The position numbers and the translations under genes are program-made. Positions 20,041 through 28,669 of a stretch of DNA of 64,000 nt are shown one piece after another. Position 1 is the stretch's first letter. Each line of letters begins with the position of its first letter. Below the pieces are notes generated by a model. The model saw only the letters and a list, made by a program, of their open reading frames with translations. It was not told the DNA's origin and ran no database searches. The DNA comes from Luteibacter anthropi. Lineage in GTDB: Bacteria; Pseudomonadota; Gammaproteobacteria; Xanthomonadales; Rhodanobacteraceae. The DNA lies in the NCBI RefSeq assembly GCF_011759365.1, contig NZ_JAARLZ010000012.1, positions 1 through 64,000 on the forward strand, given 5' to 3'.

Positions 20041-21420
20041 TTACGATCCGGAAAGGTTTGCGACCGGCAGCAGCATGCAGACTTCGAGGCCCGGCGCCAT
20101 GTTGCGCAACACAAGCCTGCCGCGATGCAGGGCAATCACGGCGGCGACGATACTGAGGCCCAGTCCGTTGCCTGGCCGATGGCGGCTGGCGTCGGCACGG
20201 AAGAACCGTTCCGTTGCACGCGCAAGGGTTTCCTCCGGCATGCCCGGACCATCGTCGCGCACGCTGAGGGCCACCATGCCGGGCTCCTGGGCTTGCGTGG
20301 CCCTGACACGCACGGTGGCGCCGTCGCCGGCGTACTTCAGGGCATTGTCGAGCAGGTTGGCAAGCATGCCCGCCAGCAGGTGGTGATCAGCCAGGGCCAC
20401 CGGCTCGCCCACGACATCGGCTTCCAGGTCGATCATGCGCGCCTCGGCGGCGGGCCGGTAAAGCTCCACGATGTCTTCGACCAGCTCACGCAGGGGGACC
20501 GGTGCGAAGCTTTGCATGCGTACGCCGGATTCCGCCTCGGCAATCTGCAGCAGCTTGTCGAGAAGCGTGATGAGGCCATCGATTTCCGTGATGGCGTTTT
20601 CCGCGCCCGTCACCAGTCGCTCGTTGCGCTGGGGCGAGCGCAGGGCCTGTTCCATGGAGCTGCGGATCCGGCCCAGCGGCGTGCGCATGTCGTGCGCGAT
20701 GGCGTTGGAGACGTTACGTGCGCTTTCCATCAGGCGCTCGATCTGGTCGAGCATGTCATTGACGTCACGGGCCACCCGTGCGAATTCGTCGCGCGACTGG
20801 CCGATGGCGATGCGCCGGTCCAGGCTGCCACCGGCCACTTCGGTGGTGACGCGATGGATGGCATTGAGCTGGCGTTGCAGCTGGCGCCGGAAAAGCATGG
20901 CGCCGGCCGTGGCGAGCACGATCACGAGGCCGCCACCCAGGGCGAGTGCTTCGATCACCATGCGCTCAAGCTCGCGGACATCGTGCATGTCGCGACCCAC
21001 CAGCAGGCGGCTGCCGTCACCGAAGCGATAGGCGAGCAAGCGGCTGGACGCATCGCGTCCCAGGCGCTTCACCTGCATGGTGCGCAGTCCGTCGGGCCAG
21101 ATGGCCGCGGTAGGCCATGCCGTGAGGTTGCCGATGATCTTGCGTCCGCTCGCATCGGTCACCAGGTAGATCTCGGTGTCGATGTCGCGATCGTCGCTCA
21201 GTAGTGCATGGATCTGCCGCACCAGCGCATCGGCACCGTGCTGCTCGCGTGTTTCGACCAGCTGGCGCATGGTTCCACGAAGCTGGGTGTCGATGTTCCG
21301 CCCGAGCAGCCCCGCGGTGCCCACGTAAAACACGGTGGAAATCAGCGCCACGGACAACATCAGCACCACGCCGTAGCTCGCCGACATGCGGAAAACCACG
21401 GAGTGACGGAAGTCAGCCAC
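20041..21420 (-). CDS. Sensor histidine kinase of the efflux operon
   Basis: The 459-residue protein has two membrane helices (about 17-37 and 155-177) flanking a periplasmic sensor of about 115 residues, then HAMP (about 178-230). The phosphoacceptor is His243 in IAHDMRTPLGRIR, followed by the ATPase with the N box NLLDNALKYA, G1 DDGPGMP and G2 GNGLGLSIV. It overlaps the response-regulator gene by eight bases. Its place directly before the metal-efflux genes, on the same strand, suggests it senses the exported metal in the periplasm, like CzcS or CusS. The ligand is inferred. Confidence 0.88.
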   Translation of the reverse strand: MADFRHSVVFRMSASYGVVLMLSVALISTVFYVGTAGLLGRNIDTQLRGTMRQLVETREQHGADALVRQIHALLSDDRDIDTEIYLVTDASGRKIIGNLTAWPTAAIWPDGLRTMQVKRLGRDASSRLLAYRFGDGSRLLVGRDMHDVRELERMVIEALALGGGLVIVLATAGAMLFRRQLQRQLNAIHRVTTEVAGGSLDRRIAIGQSRDEFARVARDVNDMLDQIERLMESARNVSNAIAHDMRTPLGRIRSSMEQALRSPQRNERLVTGAENAITEIDGLITLLDKLLQIAEAESGVRMQSFAPVPLRELVEDIVELYRPAAEARMIDLEADVVGEPVALADHHLLAGMLANLLDNALKYAGDGATVRVRATQAQEPGMVALSVRDDGPGMPEETLARATERFFRADASRHRPGNGLGLSIVAAVIALHRGRLVLRNMAPGLEVCMLLPVANLSGS

Positions 21421-22117
21421 CGTCGTCGGACCCGTCCGGCGCGCCGATGGTGAAGCCGGCGCCGCGCACGGTACGGATGATGGGAGGAACGCCTTCGCGC
21501 TCCAGCTTGCTGCGCAGGCGGCTCATCTGCACGTCGATGACATTCGTCTCGGGGTCGAAGTGATAACCCCATACAGCGGTAAGCAGCATCTTGCGCGTGA
21601 CCACCTCGCCGCGATGGCGGATGAGGTATTCGAGCAGCATGTATTCGCGTGGTTGCAGCGAGAGCTGGCGATCGCCGTGGTAGATGCGGCGCATGCGCGG
21701 GTTCAGTACCAGGTCGCCAAAGGCCAGGCGTTCCGCGTCGCCGTGGGTATAAGTACGGCGCGTCAGTGCATCGACACGCGCCAGTAATTCGTCGAGCGAG
21801 AAAGGCTTGGTCAGGTAGTCGTCGCCACCGGCACGCAGGCCGCGGATACGCTCGTCCAGGCTGCTGAGTGCGCTCAGCACGAGCACCGGGGTGCGATCAT
21901 CGCGCGAGCGAAGCGCCGCCACGATATCCAGGCCATCGTATTCACCCGGCAGCATGCGGTCGAGCACGATCAGGTCCCAGGGTTCGCCGCAGGCGCGCAC
22001 CATGCCATCGATGCCGTCATGAGACAGTTCGACCCGGTGCCCTGCCTCCACCAGGCCCTCCCTGACCAGGAAAGCGGTGGGCATGTCGTCCTCGATAAGC
22101 AGGCAGCGCATCGGCAT
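21413..22117 (-). CDS. OmpR/PhoB-family response regulator
   Basis: A 234-residue two-domain regulator. The receiver has the acidic pocket EDD (9-11), phospho-acceptor Asp53 in LIVLDRMLPG and Lys in YLTKPF. The winged-helix effector domain follows (LSLQPREYMLLEYLIRHRGEVVTRKMLL, then NVIDVQMSRLRSKLE, RTVRGAGF). It is the first gene of the RR-HK-adaptor-pump-channel series and should activate the efflux promoter. Start at ATG 22115-22117; an ATG at 22109-22111 is equally possible since neither has a strong ribosome site. Confidence 0.88.
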   Translation of the reverse strand: MPMRCLLIEDDMPTAFLVREGLVEAGHRVELSHDGIDGMVRACGEPWDLIVLDRMLPGEYDGLDIVAALRSRDDRTPVLVLSALSSLDERIRGLRAGGDDYLTKPFSLDELLARVDALTRRTYTHGDAERLAFGDLVLNPRMRRIYHGDRQLSLQPREYMLLEYLIRHRGEVVTRKMLLTAVWGYHFDPETNVIDVQMSRLRSKLEREGVPPIIRTVRGAGFTIGAPDGSDDGG

Positions 22118-22337
22118 GATCAGGGTTGGGGTGGTGAGGGCTTGTAATCCAGTACCGACCGGTTTGGCAACCCCTTGGCAGGGAGCGGACCCGCTGCCGT
22201 CGTGTCGTACTGTCCGCGGACATGTACGGAGACGGTTTCAGACAGTCCGGTCGGAACCGACGGACAGGGTACTCCAGGCTCGTCGCATGGCACGTTCGTT
22301 GCTGCTCCACAGGCTTCCCTTATGGACGTCCATCGCC

Positions 22338-23807
22338 ATGCGCCATGCCTCTCCGATCCCATTCCTGGTCTGCGCCATCCTCGTCCTCATGCCTGTTGCA
22401 GGGGCCAGGGCATCCGAACGCTCGGCGGCAGAGGCCGCACAGGCCGCTTTCGCGCCGACGCAGAGCCGCCCCGATGTGGGCCATCGCCGCGCGACCAGTG
22501 ACCATGTCCTTACCCTGGATGGCCAACGTATCGCCTACCGTGCAGTCGTCGAAGAAACGCAGGTAGACGGCAGTGACGGCAAGCCGGCAGGTGTCGCCGT
22601 GACCTACGCCTATATCGCCCGGGACGCCGATGCTGCCCGCCGGCCGGTGACCTTCGTCTTCAATGGTGGCCCCGGCGCGTCTTCCTGGCCGCTGCATATG
22701 GAAGGCTTCGGGCCAAGGGTCTACGACGGGAGCCATGGCGCGCTAAGTGACAATCCGGCCAGCCTGCTGGACGTGACCGACCTGGTTTTCATCGATCCTG
22801 TCGGCACTGGCGCCAGCTTCCCCGTGGAAGGCGGCGATGCGGGCAGCCTGTGGAACCTGTCCGGCGATGCGCGCTTCTTCGTTGGCCTGATCGGCGACTG
22901 GCTGCACAGGAACGGCCGCGAGGCATCTCCCCAGTACCTGATCGGTGAAAGCTACGGCACCACGCGTGCGCTGGCGATGCTGCACGAGGATGCACCGTAT
23001 CCGCGCCTGCACCTTTCTGGCGTGGCCTTGCTGTCGATGTACGTGGGCGGCATCGACAACGACGATGTGGAATCGATGGCCGTGTTGCCCAGCTATGCCG
23101 CCACGGCATGGTTTCACCACAAGCAGGGGATGCCGGCCGCGTCCGCGAGCGAGGCATACGAGGAAGCATGGCGCTTTGCGCGCACGACGTATATGGGCGC
23201 CCTGCTTCAGGGCGATCGCCTGAGTGCTGTCGATCTGCACGAGGTCGCGCTGGCGACCAGCGAACGGACGGGCATCCCTGCAGAACGCCTGGAAGCGATG
23301 CATCTGCGTCTTTCACCCGATGCATTCCGTACGGGCCTGCTGTCGGGCGGCAAGCGCGTCGGCCGTCTGGACACGCGCATGGTCGTGGACGATTCACTGG
23401 ACAAGCTGCCGGTTCCCTACGACGACCCCGGCATGAGCCTGGGGCGTCGTCCGTCCGCAGTCATGGACGATTACCTGCGCAGCCTCGGCTACGTGCCTGC
23501 GCTGCCGTATCGCGCCCTCAACCTCACGATCAACCGCCAGTGGCGCTATGGCGACGAGTCGCATCCCGTATCGGTGGTGCAGTACCTCGCACCGGCCATG
23601 ACGGCGAACCCGAACCTGCGCCTGTTCACCGCCGGCGGCTACTACGACACGAATACGCCGCTGGAAGCAGGCCGCTACGCCCTGTCGCGCGCAGGCATCG
23701 ACATGACCCGCTGGACTTCGAAGGCTTACCCGGCCGGCCACACCATCGGCGACGACCCCACGCAACGCGCGGCCCTCGCCACCGACCTGCGCCACTTCAT
23801 CCACTAA
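22338..23807 (+). CDS. Secreted serine carboxypeptidase, family S10
   Basis: A 489-residue protein with a signal peptide (MRHASPIPFLVCAILVLMPVAGARA). The alpha/beta-hydrolase triad is readable: Ser205 in IGESYGTTR, Asp437 in GGYYDTNTP and His468 in YPAGHTIGDD. The oxyanion segment is VFNGGPGASS. Bacterial S10 enzymes release C-terminal residues from peptides at acidic pH. The gene is divergent from the response regulator and is followed closely by a REP. The start could instead be ATG 22287, adding 17 residues. The ribosome site is weak for both. Confidence 0.88.
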   Translation: MRHASPIPFLVCAILVLMPVAGARASERSAAEAAQAAFAPTQSRPDVGHRRATSDHVLTLDGQRIAYRAVVEETQVDGSDGKPAGVAVTYAYIARDADAARRPVTFVFNGGPGASSWPLHMEGFGPRVYDGSHGALSDNPASLLDVTDLVFIDPVGTGASFPVEGGDAGSLWNLSGDARFFVGLIGDWLHRNGREASPQYLIGESYGTTRALAMLHEDAPYPRLHLSGVALLSMYVGGIDNDDVESMAVLPSYAATAWFHHKQGMPAASASEAYEEAWRFARTTYMGALLQGDRLSAVDLHEVALATSERTGIPAERLEAMHLRLSPDAFRTGLLSGGKRVGRLDTRMVVDDSLDKLPVPYDDPGMSLGRRPSAVMDDYLRSLGYVPALPYRALNLTINRQWRYGDESHPVSVVQYLAPAMTANPNLRLFTAGGYYDTNTPLEAGRYALSRAGIDMTRWTSKAYPAGHTIGDDPTQRAALATDLRHFIH

Positions 23808-23816
23808 CCCCACCCT

Positions 23817-23844
23817 TGTAGGAGCGCGCCTTGCGCGCGACCAG
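23817..23844. repeat. REP, forward half of a split REPIN
   Basis: TGTAGGAGCGCGCC and its inverted partner sequence form one REP. The following bases (AGTTGTCGCGA) resemble the inner spacer of the intact REPIN at 52319-52405 (GGTTGTCGCGA), but no reverse REP follows at the usual distance. The nearest is at 25262, beyond an AT-rich gene. Confidence 0.85.
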
Positions 23845-24007
23845 TTGTCGCGAGACCGATTACGTTCATCGCATGGCCCGTGGTGCGTAAAGTGAATTTC
23901 TTGAGATAGCTCGTTGCTCTGTTATCGCACTGGTACCTGCGAGAACGAATGAAAAGTATCCCTAGATTATATCGTCGACGAATAGCAGCTTGCCTTCTAG
24001 CATGCGC

Positions 24008-25024
24008 TTACTTATTCCGATGACGAGATGGGTCAATTCTTCCAAGAATAGCGTTGCTCGAAAATAGCCTCAGTGGATTAAGAAAAAATGTGATACCGGT
24101 TTGCGGTGCTGGTGGCATCGGTGGCTGAATGCCGGGAGTCTTACGGAACGCCCAAAGCAACCAGGTGGATATCGCCAGAGCAAGTAACGCTTGTGCTGGA
24201 ATAACTGAGGGATCACGAAAATCTATTTTTGTAATGGTGAGCGGCAAGGAAGCAAGCATTCCCCCAATGGCAGCACCGTGCCAGCCATGTCTTAGGCTGA
24301 GGACTACAACTGGGAGTAACATCAGTGCCCGGAAGTATGGAAGAGAATCGCCGCCGATGTACACCGATCCTAATAGCATGGCGACGACTATGGGAAGTTC
24401 AAAAAATATGATGTCCCGGCGTAGCGATCCTTGACGGATGTTTTTCCATGTAAATGGGTCTCTTACAAGACTGATGCGATCTCGCACAGCAATAAAGCAC
24501 GGGGTGATGGTTAATATTCCAAGATAGTAGCCAAGAATCGACTCGAGCCAAGACGAGAGAAGTAACGGCATACCTTGGGACCCGTCAGCCATTACAACGG
24601 TCGTGATGCTTAGTCGTGTCATGGTTGCGCCAAGTACTGCGCAGAGTAGGGCACTGATGAGGACAGGGAAGATGTGTATGTTTCCGTGTACATCAAGGAA
24701 AGATAGTTTTCTCCGTACAAACGTCACGACGGGTATGTATATAAAGTAGTGAGAAATGCTGCAAAGTAAAGCGAATACAAGGCCATAGCGGACATAAATG
24801 GAGTGCAGTTGAACGCTCATGGCCAGTGTTTCGCCAGCTATTAACGCAGGCCAGAAGCGCGGAGGGACGAACATGAGGCAGGTAACGCGGAGTCCAGCTG
24901 TAAGAACCCAATGAGTAAAGGATGCCTCTCTAAGTATCGTATAGGTTCCAGCATACGCCGCCATTACTGCTGCGTGATGCCACCACGTAGTGGTTTTTTC
25001 CATGCTGTCTACCGAGATAACCAT
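24008..25024 (-). CDS. MASE1-like integral membrane protein without output domain (AT-rich gene)
   Basis: A 338-residue polytopic protein with about eight to nine hydrophobic helices. HWVLTAGLRVTCLMFVPPRFWPALIAGE, the segment GYYLGILTITPCFIAVRDR and RHGWHGAAIGGM match the MASE1-type sensor module found at the N-terminus of xanthomonad histidine kinases and GGDEF proteins. No kinase or cyclase follows; the tail is a short basic/Pro segment. The ATG at 25022-25024 is chosen for an AGAGAGAAAG upstream. Base composition is clearly more AT-rich than its neighbours, and it lies between two facing REP halves, suggesting foreign origin. A GC-richer paralogue lies at 27046. Confidence 0.7.
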   Translation of the reverse strand: MVISVDSMEKTTTWWHHAAVMAAYAGTYTILREASFTHWVLTAGLRVTCLMFVPPRFWPALIAGETLAMSVQLHSIYVRYGLVFALLCSISHYFIYIPVVTFVRRKLSFLDVHGNIHIFPVLISALLCAVLGATMTRLSITTVVMADGSQGMPLLLSSWLESILGYYLGILTITPCFIAVRDRISLVRDPFTWKNIRQGSLRRDIIFFELPIVVAMLLGSVYIGGDSLPYFRALMLLPVVVLSLRHGWHGAAIGGMLASLPLTITKIDFRDPSVIPAQALLALAISTWLLWAFRKTPGIQPPMPPAPQTGITFFLNPLRLFSSNAILGRIDPSRHRNK

Positions 25025-25261
25025 CAACAACTTTCTCTCTACTAGCCAATAGGATAGTTTGGCGGTTAGTCAGGGCGATGGCATGCAAATTGCCGATTAA
25101 GTGCCTAACTGCATGTGCTTCCATAGGACGAATTTAATCGCTACCGCCAGCCCTCTGGTGCAGTGAGTGAACTGCGCTGTTTGCTGCGCTCAGCAACTTG
25201 TAAAAGTACGACTTATGAAGCCTTCGGTCTTCGTGGTGCTATATCGATTCATCACATGGTG

Positions 25262-25288
25262 CGGTCGCGCGCAAGGCGCGCTCCTACA
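25262..25288. repeat. REP, reverse half of the split REPIN
   Basis: Reverse-complement REP ending GCGCTCCTACA. It is oriented to pair with the forward REP at 23817, but 1.4 kb away in place of the usual 60-115 bp, with the AT-rich MASE1 gene between. Confidence 0.85.
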
Positions 25289-25373
25289 GGGTGCCTGAGC
25301 TGTGACGGGTGCAACAAAACCAGGTAGTCATGGCCCTCATCATGCGAAGACCACCCACGCAGGAGCACGCACC

Positions 25374-26054
25374 ATGCAGCAAGGCACGCGTTTCGCCGTA
25401 CCGTTCGTCTTCGCGTTGTCGTTCTTTGCCGTGACTACCGCATCGGCGGAAACGACGAAGACTTACCAGCGCAACGGCTACACGCTCATCGTGACGGACA
25501 AGGATTCGAAAGTGGCACAGTCCACCGTCGACACGATGGTGAATACGTTCTTCACGATCTATCCCGAGGAAGCCAGGGATTTCAATCCCGATACCTCGAA
25601 GACGGTCACCATCGTGCTCGATCCGTCGTACGACGGCGTGGCCGCCACGGCCAATGCGACGGAAACCTATGGCGCGAACTACATGATCTCGCACCCGAAG
25701 GACACCGATACCGTTACGCACGAGTCCATGCACATCGTGCAGGACTACGGTCAGCAGAACATCCCGGGCTGGCTGGTCGAAGGCATCGCAGACTATGCGC
25801 GCTATCGTTATGGCGTGAACAACGCGGCCGCGGGATGGTCGCTGCCGGCCTATCAGGCAGGGCAGAAATACACCGACAGCTACCGCGTCACCGCTCGCTT
25901 CCTGGTCTGGGTGGAGCAGCACTTCCCGGGTGCCGTGCAGCGTTTCGACGCCGCCTTGCGTGGACGCCGGTACACGGCCAATACCTGGGTGCAGATCACC
26001 GGCGCCAGCGTGGATACCCTCTGGGACCGCTACACCCGTTCGCCGGGCATCTGA
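25374..26054 (+). CDS. Basic secretory protein (BSP) family metallopeptidase
   Basis: A 226-residue exported protein. AGGAG at 25361-25365 supports the ATG, and a signal peptide follows (MQQGTRFAVPFVFALSFFAVTTASA). The body matches the BSP family (PF04450) known from plant defence proteins and some bacteria. HESMHIVQDYG carries an HExxH zinc motif and is followed by GWLVEGIADYARYRYG, where Glu and Asp are the likely third ligand region. It should be a secreted or periplasmic zinc peptidase. Substrate unknown. No operon partner. Confidence 0.82.
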   Translation: MQQGTRFAVPFVFALSFFAVTTASAETTKTYQRNGYTLIVTDKDSKVAQSTVDTMVNTFFTIYPEEARDFNPDTSKTVTIVLDPSYDGVAATANATETYGANYMISHPKDTDTVTHESMHIVQDYGQQNIPGWLVEGIADYARYRYGVNNAAAGWSLPAYQAGQKYTDSYRVTARFLVWVEQHFPGAVQRFDAALRGRRYTANTWVQITGASVDTLWDRYTRSPGI

Positions 26055-26158
26055 GGGCGGCAGGTACCGCGCGGATCATCCGCGCGGTACATTCACGGTC
26101 GCTAGACCTCCGGGTCCACATGCTGCGGGCGACCGGACGTTCCGGGAAGGGGAAACCG

Positions 26159-26587
26159 ATGTCTCACACCGGCCGCATGTATCTACGGATGTACCTGCCC
26201 AGCGCCTTCGTGCTGGCTGCGGGTGCCCTCTCGGCATGGGTTGCCCATGCAGTGCAGGACCTGCCGGGCGAACTGGGCATCGCATCCCTTTATTCCCACC
26301 TGCCGAGCTGGCTTTTTGCCGGTGCGGCCACGCTGTCGGCCTTGCTGGCCGTGGCCCAGACGGTGAGGGTGAGGCAGTGGGAGCGCGGGGCCTATGCCAG
26401 TTGCTACGTCTGTGGTTGCCTGCTGGGCGCTGCCCGGCCTGTGCGCGAAGGGCTGGGAAAGACCCGGCGCTGCCTGGGCTGCGGCCGGGTGCATGGCGTC
26501 AACCACCGGCTGTCGCCGCACCTGCGGCCGCTGGCGGTAGTGGAACCCGCCGAGCTGCCGGTCAGGAGCGTACGTTCGTTACCGTGA
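26159..26587 (+). CDS. Membrane protein with C-terminal Cys-pair ribbon
   Basis: A 142-residue protein with two membrane helices (about 11-30 and 45-65) and a soluble tail holding CYVCGC and CLGCGR about 28 residues apart, a pattern like a rubredoxin or zinc-ribbon knuckle pair. The ribosome site is GGGG at about 26149-26152. No family is recognised. The last 26 bp overlap the convergent gene at 26562-26771. A metal-binding, membrane-tethered role is inference only. Confidence 0.6.
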   Translation: MSHTGRMYLRMYLPSAFVLAAGALSAWVAHAVQDLPGELGIASLYSHLPSWLFAGAATLSALLAVAQTVRVRQWERGAYASCYVCGCLLGAARPVREGLGKTRRCLGCGRVHGVNHRLSPHLRPLAVVEPAELPVRSVRSLP

Positions 26588-26771
26588 TCCGGTGACCCAG
26601 CCGCTCGAGCAGGGCGCGCAGCGCCTCGGCGTCCTCGAGCGAGGCCGATTCATCCAGCGACAGCCACAGCGTGTCGCCGGAAAGGCCATGGACCTTTTCG
26701 TTGAATTCGATTTCGATGGCGGCCTTGCCGCCAGGCTGAACGACGGATACCGCGAAATTTCGTGACTGCAC
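26562..26771 (-). CDS. Small conserved-looking hypothetical protein (69 aa)
   Basis: A GTG start at 26769-26771 with GGGGAA upstream. The peptide (MQSRNFAVSVVQPGG, then KAAIEIEFNEKVHGLSGDTLWLSLDE, and a helix LEDAEALRALLERLGHRITV) alternates beta strands and one helix in a way that looks like a folded domain, not a shadow frame. Function unknown. Its 3' end overlaps the convergent membrane-protein gene. Confidence 0.55.
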   Translation of the reverse strand: MQSRNFAVSVVQPGGKAAIEIEFNEKVHGLSGDTLWLSLDESASLEDAEALRALLERLGHRITVTNVRS

Positions 26772-27045
26772 TCGCCCGATTCCCCTGTGGATCTGATGGA
26801 CGAGGTCATTTTAGCGGGCTGGCGGCCGGAAGTGCGGCCTGGCAACGGCGGGGCGTGATCTGGGCCACGTTCGGCCGTGCCATGGGACACCCCAGCGGTT
26901 CATGCGTAAATTTGCCGGGCGATGCCTGGGCAGGAGCTTTTTCGGCAAATATCCTTTTCAGCCAACGAGTTCTCATCTTCATCGCTGACAGGGGGCAGGG
27001 AATCTGGCACCCTCGACCTTTCCATGGAGACGCTAAGGGGACGGC

Positions 27046-27960
27046 GTGAGCGCGAGCACGGAGCACTGGAAAGCCTGGGGACAATACATCGCGATTGCCG
27101 GCGCCTATGCCGCTTGCTACGAAGTCACCCGTCACGTCACCTTTCCGCATTGGATACTGACGGCAGGGCTGCGCCTCAGCTGCCTCCTGCTGGTACCTGT
27201 CCGATATTGGCCTGCGCTGGCGCTGGGCGAATTGCTGCCCATGGTGGAAAACGCCTTGCTGTGCATTCCCCAGTTTGGGATTCCATGGGCTATATCGGCC
27301 TCCGTACCGATGATCGTGCTCTGCATGGCATGCATAAAGCCCATGCGCGCCAGATGGTCCTACTACAGCCCGGATGGGCGGCTAAACAAGGTGTTTCTGC
27401 TAGGCGCCACACTTGCCTGCGCCTTGCTGACTGCGATCAAAACGTCGGTGACGACTCTTACTGCCCTGATGGACTCCCCGGGGGCATGGCCCGACATAGA
27501 TCTGCATCTTTATTTCTGGGCCTACCTGCTGGGTTCCTATCTCGGGGCGCTCACGCTCACGCCGATGATTCTGGCGCTTAAACAACGATTCGACGAACAG
27601 GGTTTTTTCAGCATGACCATGCTGACGCGCAGTCCGCTTTTCCGGGACACGATGGCCATCGTCCCCATTCTAGGAATGCTTTGCTGGTATGCCTTCTCGA
27701 CGCACGACGAAGTTGCGAAACAGCTGGCACGATTTGCGATGCTGGTTCCTGTTGTGGCCATGACTTGGCGGCATGGCTGGCATGGAGGTGCCATTGCCGG
27801 CATGGTATCGAGCATTGCTTCGGCGGCCACTGCGGACGCCCTGCTGGATCCGAAGATGATCCAGTTTCAGGTCGTTCTTTCTCTGGTGGTTTCGGCAAGT
27901 CTGTTTACCGCGGCAAGGTTGCCGAACGCATCTCGCGAGACGCTGATATCAGAGAGGTGA
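27046..27960 (+). CDS. MASE1-like integral membrane protein without output domain (second copy)
   Basis: A 304-residue polytopic protein starting at a GTG with AAGGGG five bases ahead. It shares the framework of the 24008-25024 protein: HWILTAGLRLSCLLLVPVRYWPALALGE, then GSYLGALTLTPMILAL and WRHGWHGGAIAGM. This is the MASE1-type membrane sensor module, normally fused to a histidine kinase or GGDEF domain, but the protein ends after the last helix. It may act as a ligand-binding subunit for a separate signalling protein, or be a decayed sensor. No kinase lies nearby. Confidence 0.72.
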   Translation: MSASTEHWKAWGQYIAIAGAYAACYEVTRHVTFPHWILTAGLRLSCLLLVPVRYWPALALGELLPMVENALLCIPQFGIPWAISASVPMIVLCMACIKPMRARWSYYSPDGRLNKVFLLGATLACALLTAIKTSVTTLTALMDSPGAWPDIDLHLYFWAYLLGSYLGALTLTPMILALKQRFDEQGFFSMTMLTRSPLFRDTMAIVPILGMLCWYAFSTHDEVAKQLARFAMLVPVVAMTWRHGWHGGAIAGMVSSIASAATADALLDPKMIQFQVVLSLVVSASLFTAARLPNASRETLISER

Positions 27961-27987
27961 TGACCATCGGGCATCACCTTGTGCCGA

Positions 27988-28449
27988 TTACTGTCGCGGT
28001 ACGCTGCACACAGCAGGATTCGTGCAATCCCCCATCACAGCCATGAGGCGGGCGGTGCCATCCGTCTGCGGAGCCACGAACACCTGGATGCCATTGCCGC
28101 GATAGATAGTCTCGCCGGCGACGCTGGCGGGCCTGGGCAACGGCTCGTCCGGCGTGGCGAGGTTCGCCGCATCCGAACCAATGGGCAGGCCGACCAGGGC
28201 ATAGGGTGTCCGCGCGAATGCGCCGCGTACCTTGCCTTGCGCATCGTTGACCTGGATGTAGCGGGTGTTGCCGCGCTGGAACACATAGACATGCCAGTTG
28301 GAGCTGCTGCTGACGTCACTGGCGTTGGGCCAGCTTTCACCCAGTCCGCCTGCCGGCGCCGGCGGATTCGCGGCAAGCGCGGTACCGCACGTGGCAGACA
28401 GCGCGGCGAGCAGGGTGAGCGAAAGGGTACGGCGGGCAAACGGACGCAT
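27988..28449 (-). CDS. Exported hypothetical protein (153 aa)
   Basis: AGGAGG stands directly before the ATG at 28447-28449. A signal peptide (MRPFARRTLSLTLLAALSATCGTALA) leads a small periplasmic domain with strands NWHVYVFQRGNTRYIQVND and RGNGIQVFVAPQ and a C-terminal Cys pair (GDCTNPAVC) that could form a disulphide. No family recognised. It ends 27 bp from the convergent MASE1-like gene. Confidence 0.65.
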   Translation of the reverse strand: MRPFARRTLSLTLLAALSATCGTALAANPPAPAGGLGESWPNASDVSSSSNWHVYVFQRGNTRYIQVNDAQGKVRGAFARTPYALVGLPIGSDAANLATPDEPLPRPASVAGETIYRGNGIQVFVAPQTDGTARLMAVMGDCTNPAVCSVPRQ

Positions 28450-28669
28450 GCGACCTCCTGGTCTGTAAACGAGCCCGTAGCCTAGCGCCTCGTCTTGGCG
28501 CTGAACCAGTGCTTTGGAGACGCAGGCCGGCGACGGATGATTCTTGCCGGAGTCGCCCTTTTTCCCCTTCCGAAAAGGAGCATGATGACCCCGCCACAGG
28601 GGGCTAAAGCCGGTGGGTCCACCGGTCGATAACGGTTTTCGTATTCACGATGACGCGTGGGGCAGCCGT

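Noticed and set aside
17157-20156. 999-residue + strand frame over the RND pump and adaptor
   Set aside because: Composition is that of a reverse-complement shadow (Gln/His/Asp/Arg/Gly-rich). The - strand genes carry all family motifs.
25031-25260. Integron cassette or attC site around the AT-rich MASE1 gene
   Set aside because: A GTTAGGC-like box is present near 25097-25103 (reverse strand), but no matching RYYYAAC partner or attC-like hairpin was found on the correct side, and no integrase is near.
28560-28669. Cyclic-di-GMP riboswitch upstream of the double PAS gene
   Set aside because: CACAGGG is present but GACGCAAAGCC and the receptor-loop elements are missing. Only a GGTGG/CCACC hairpin is visible.
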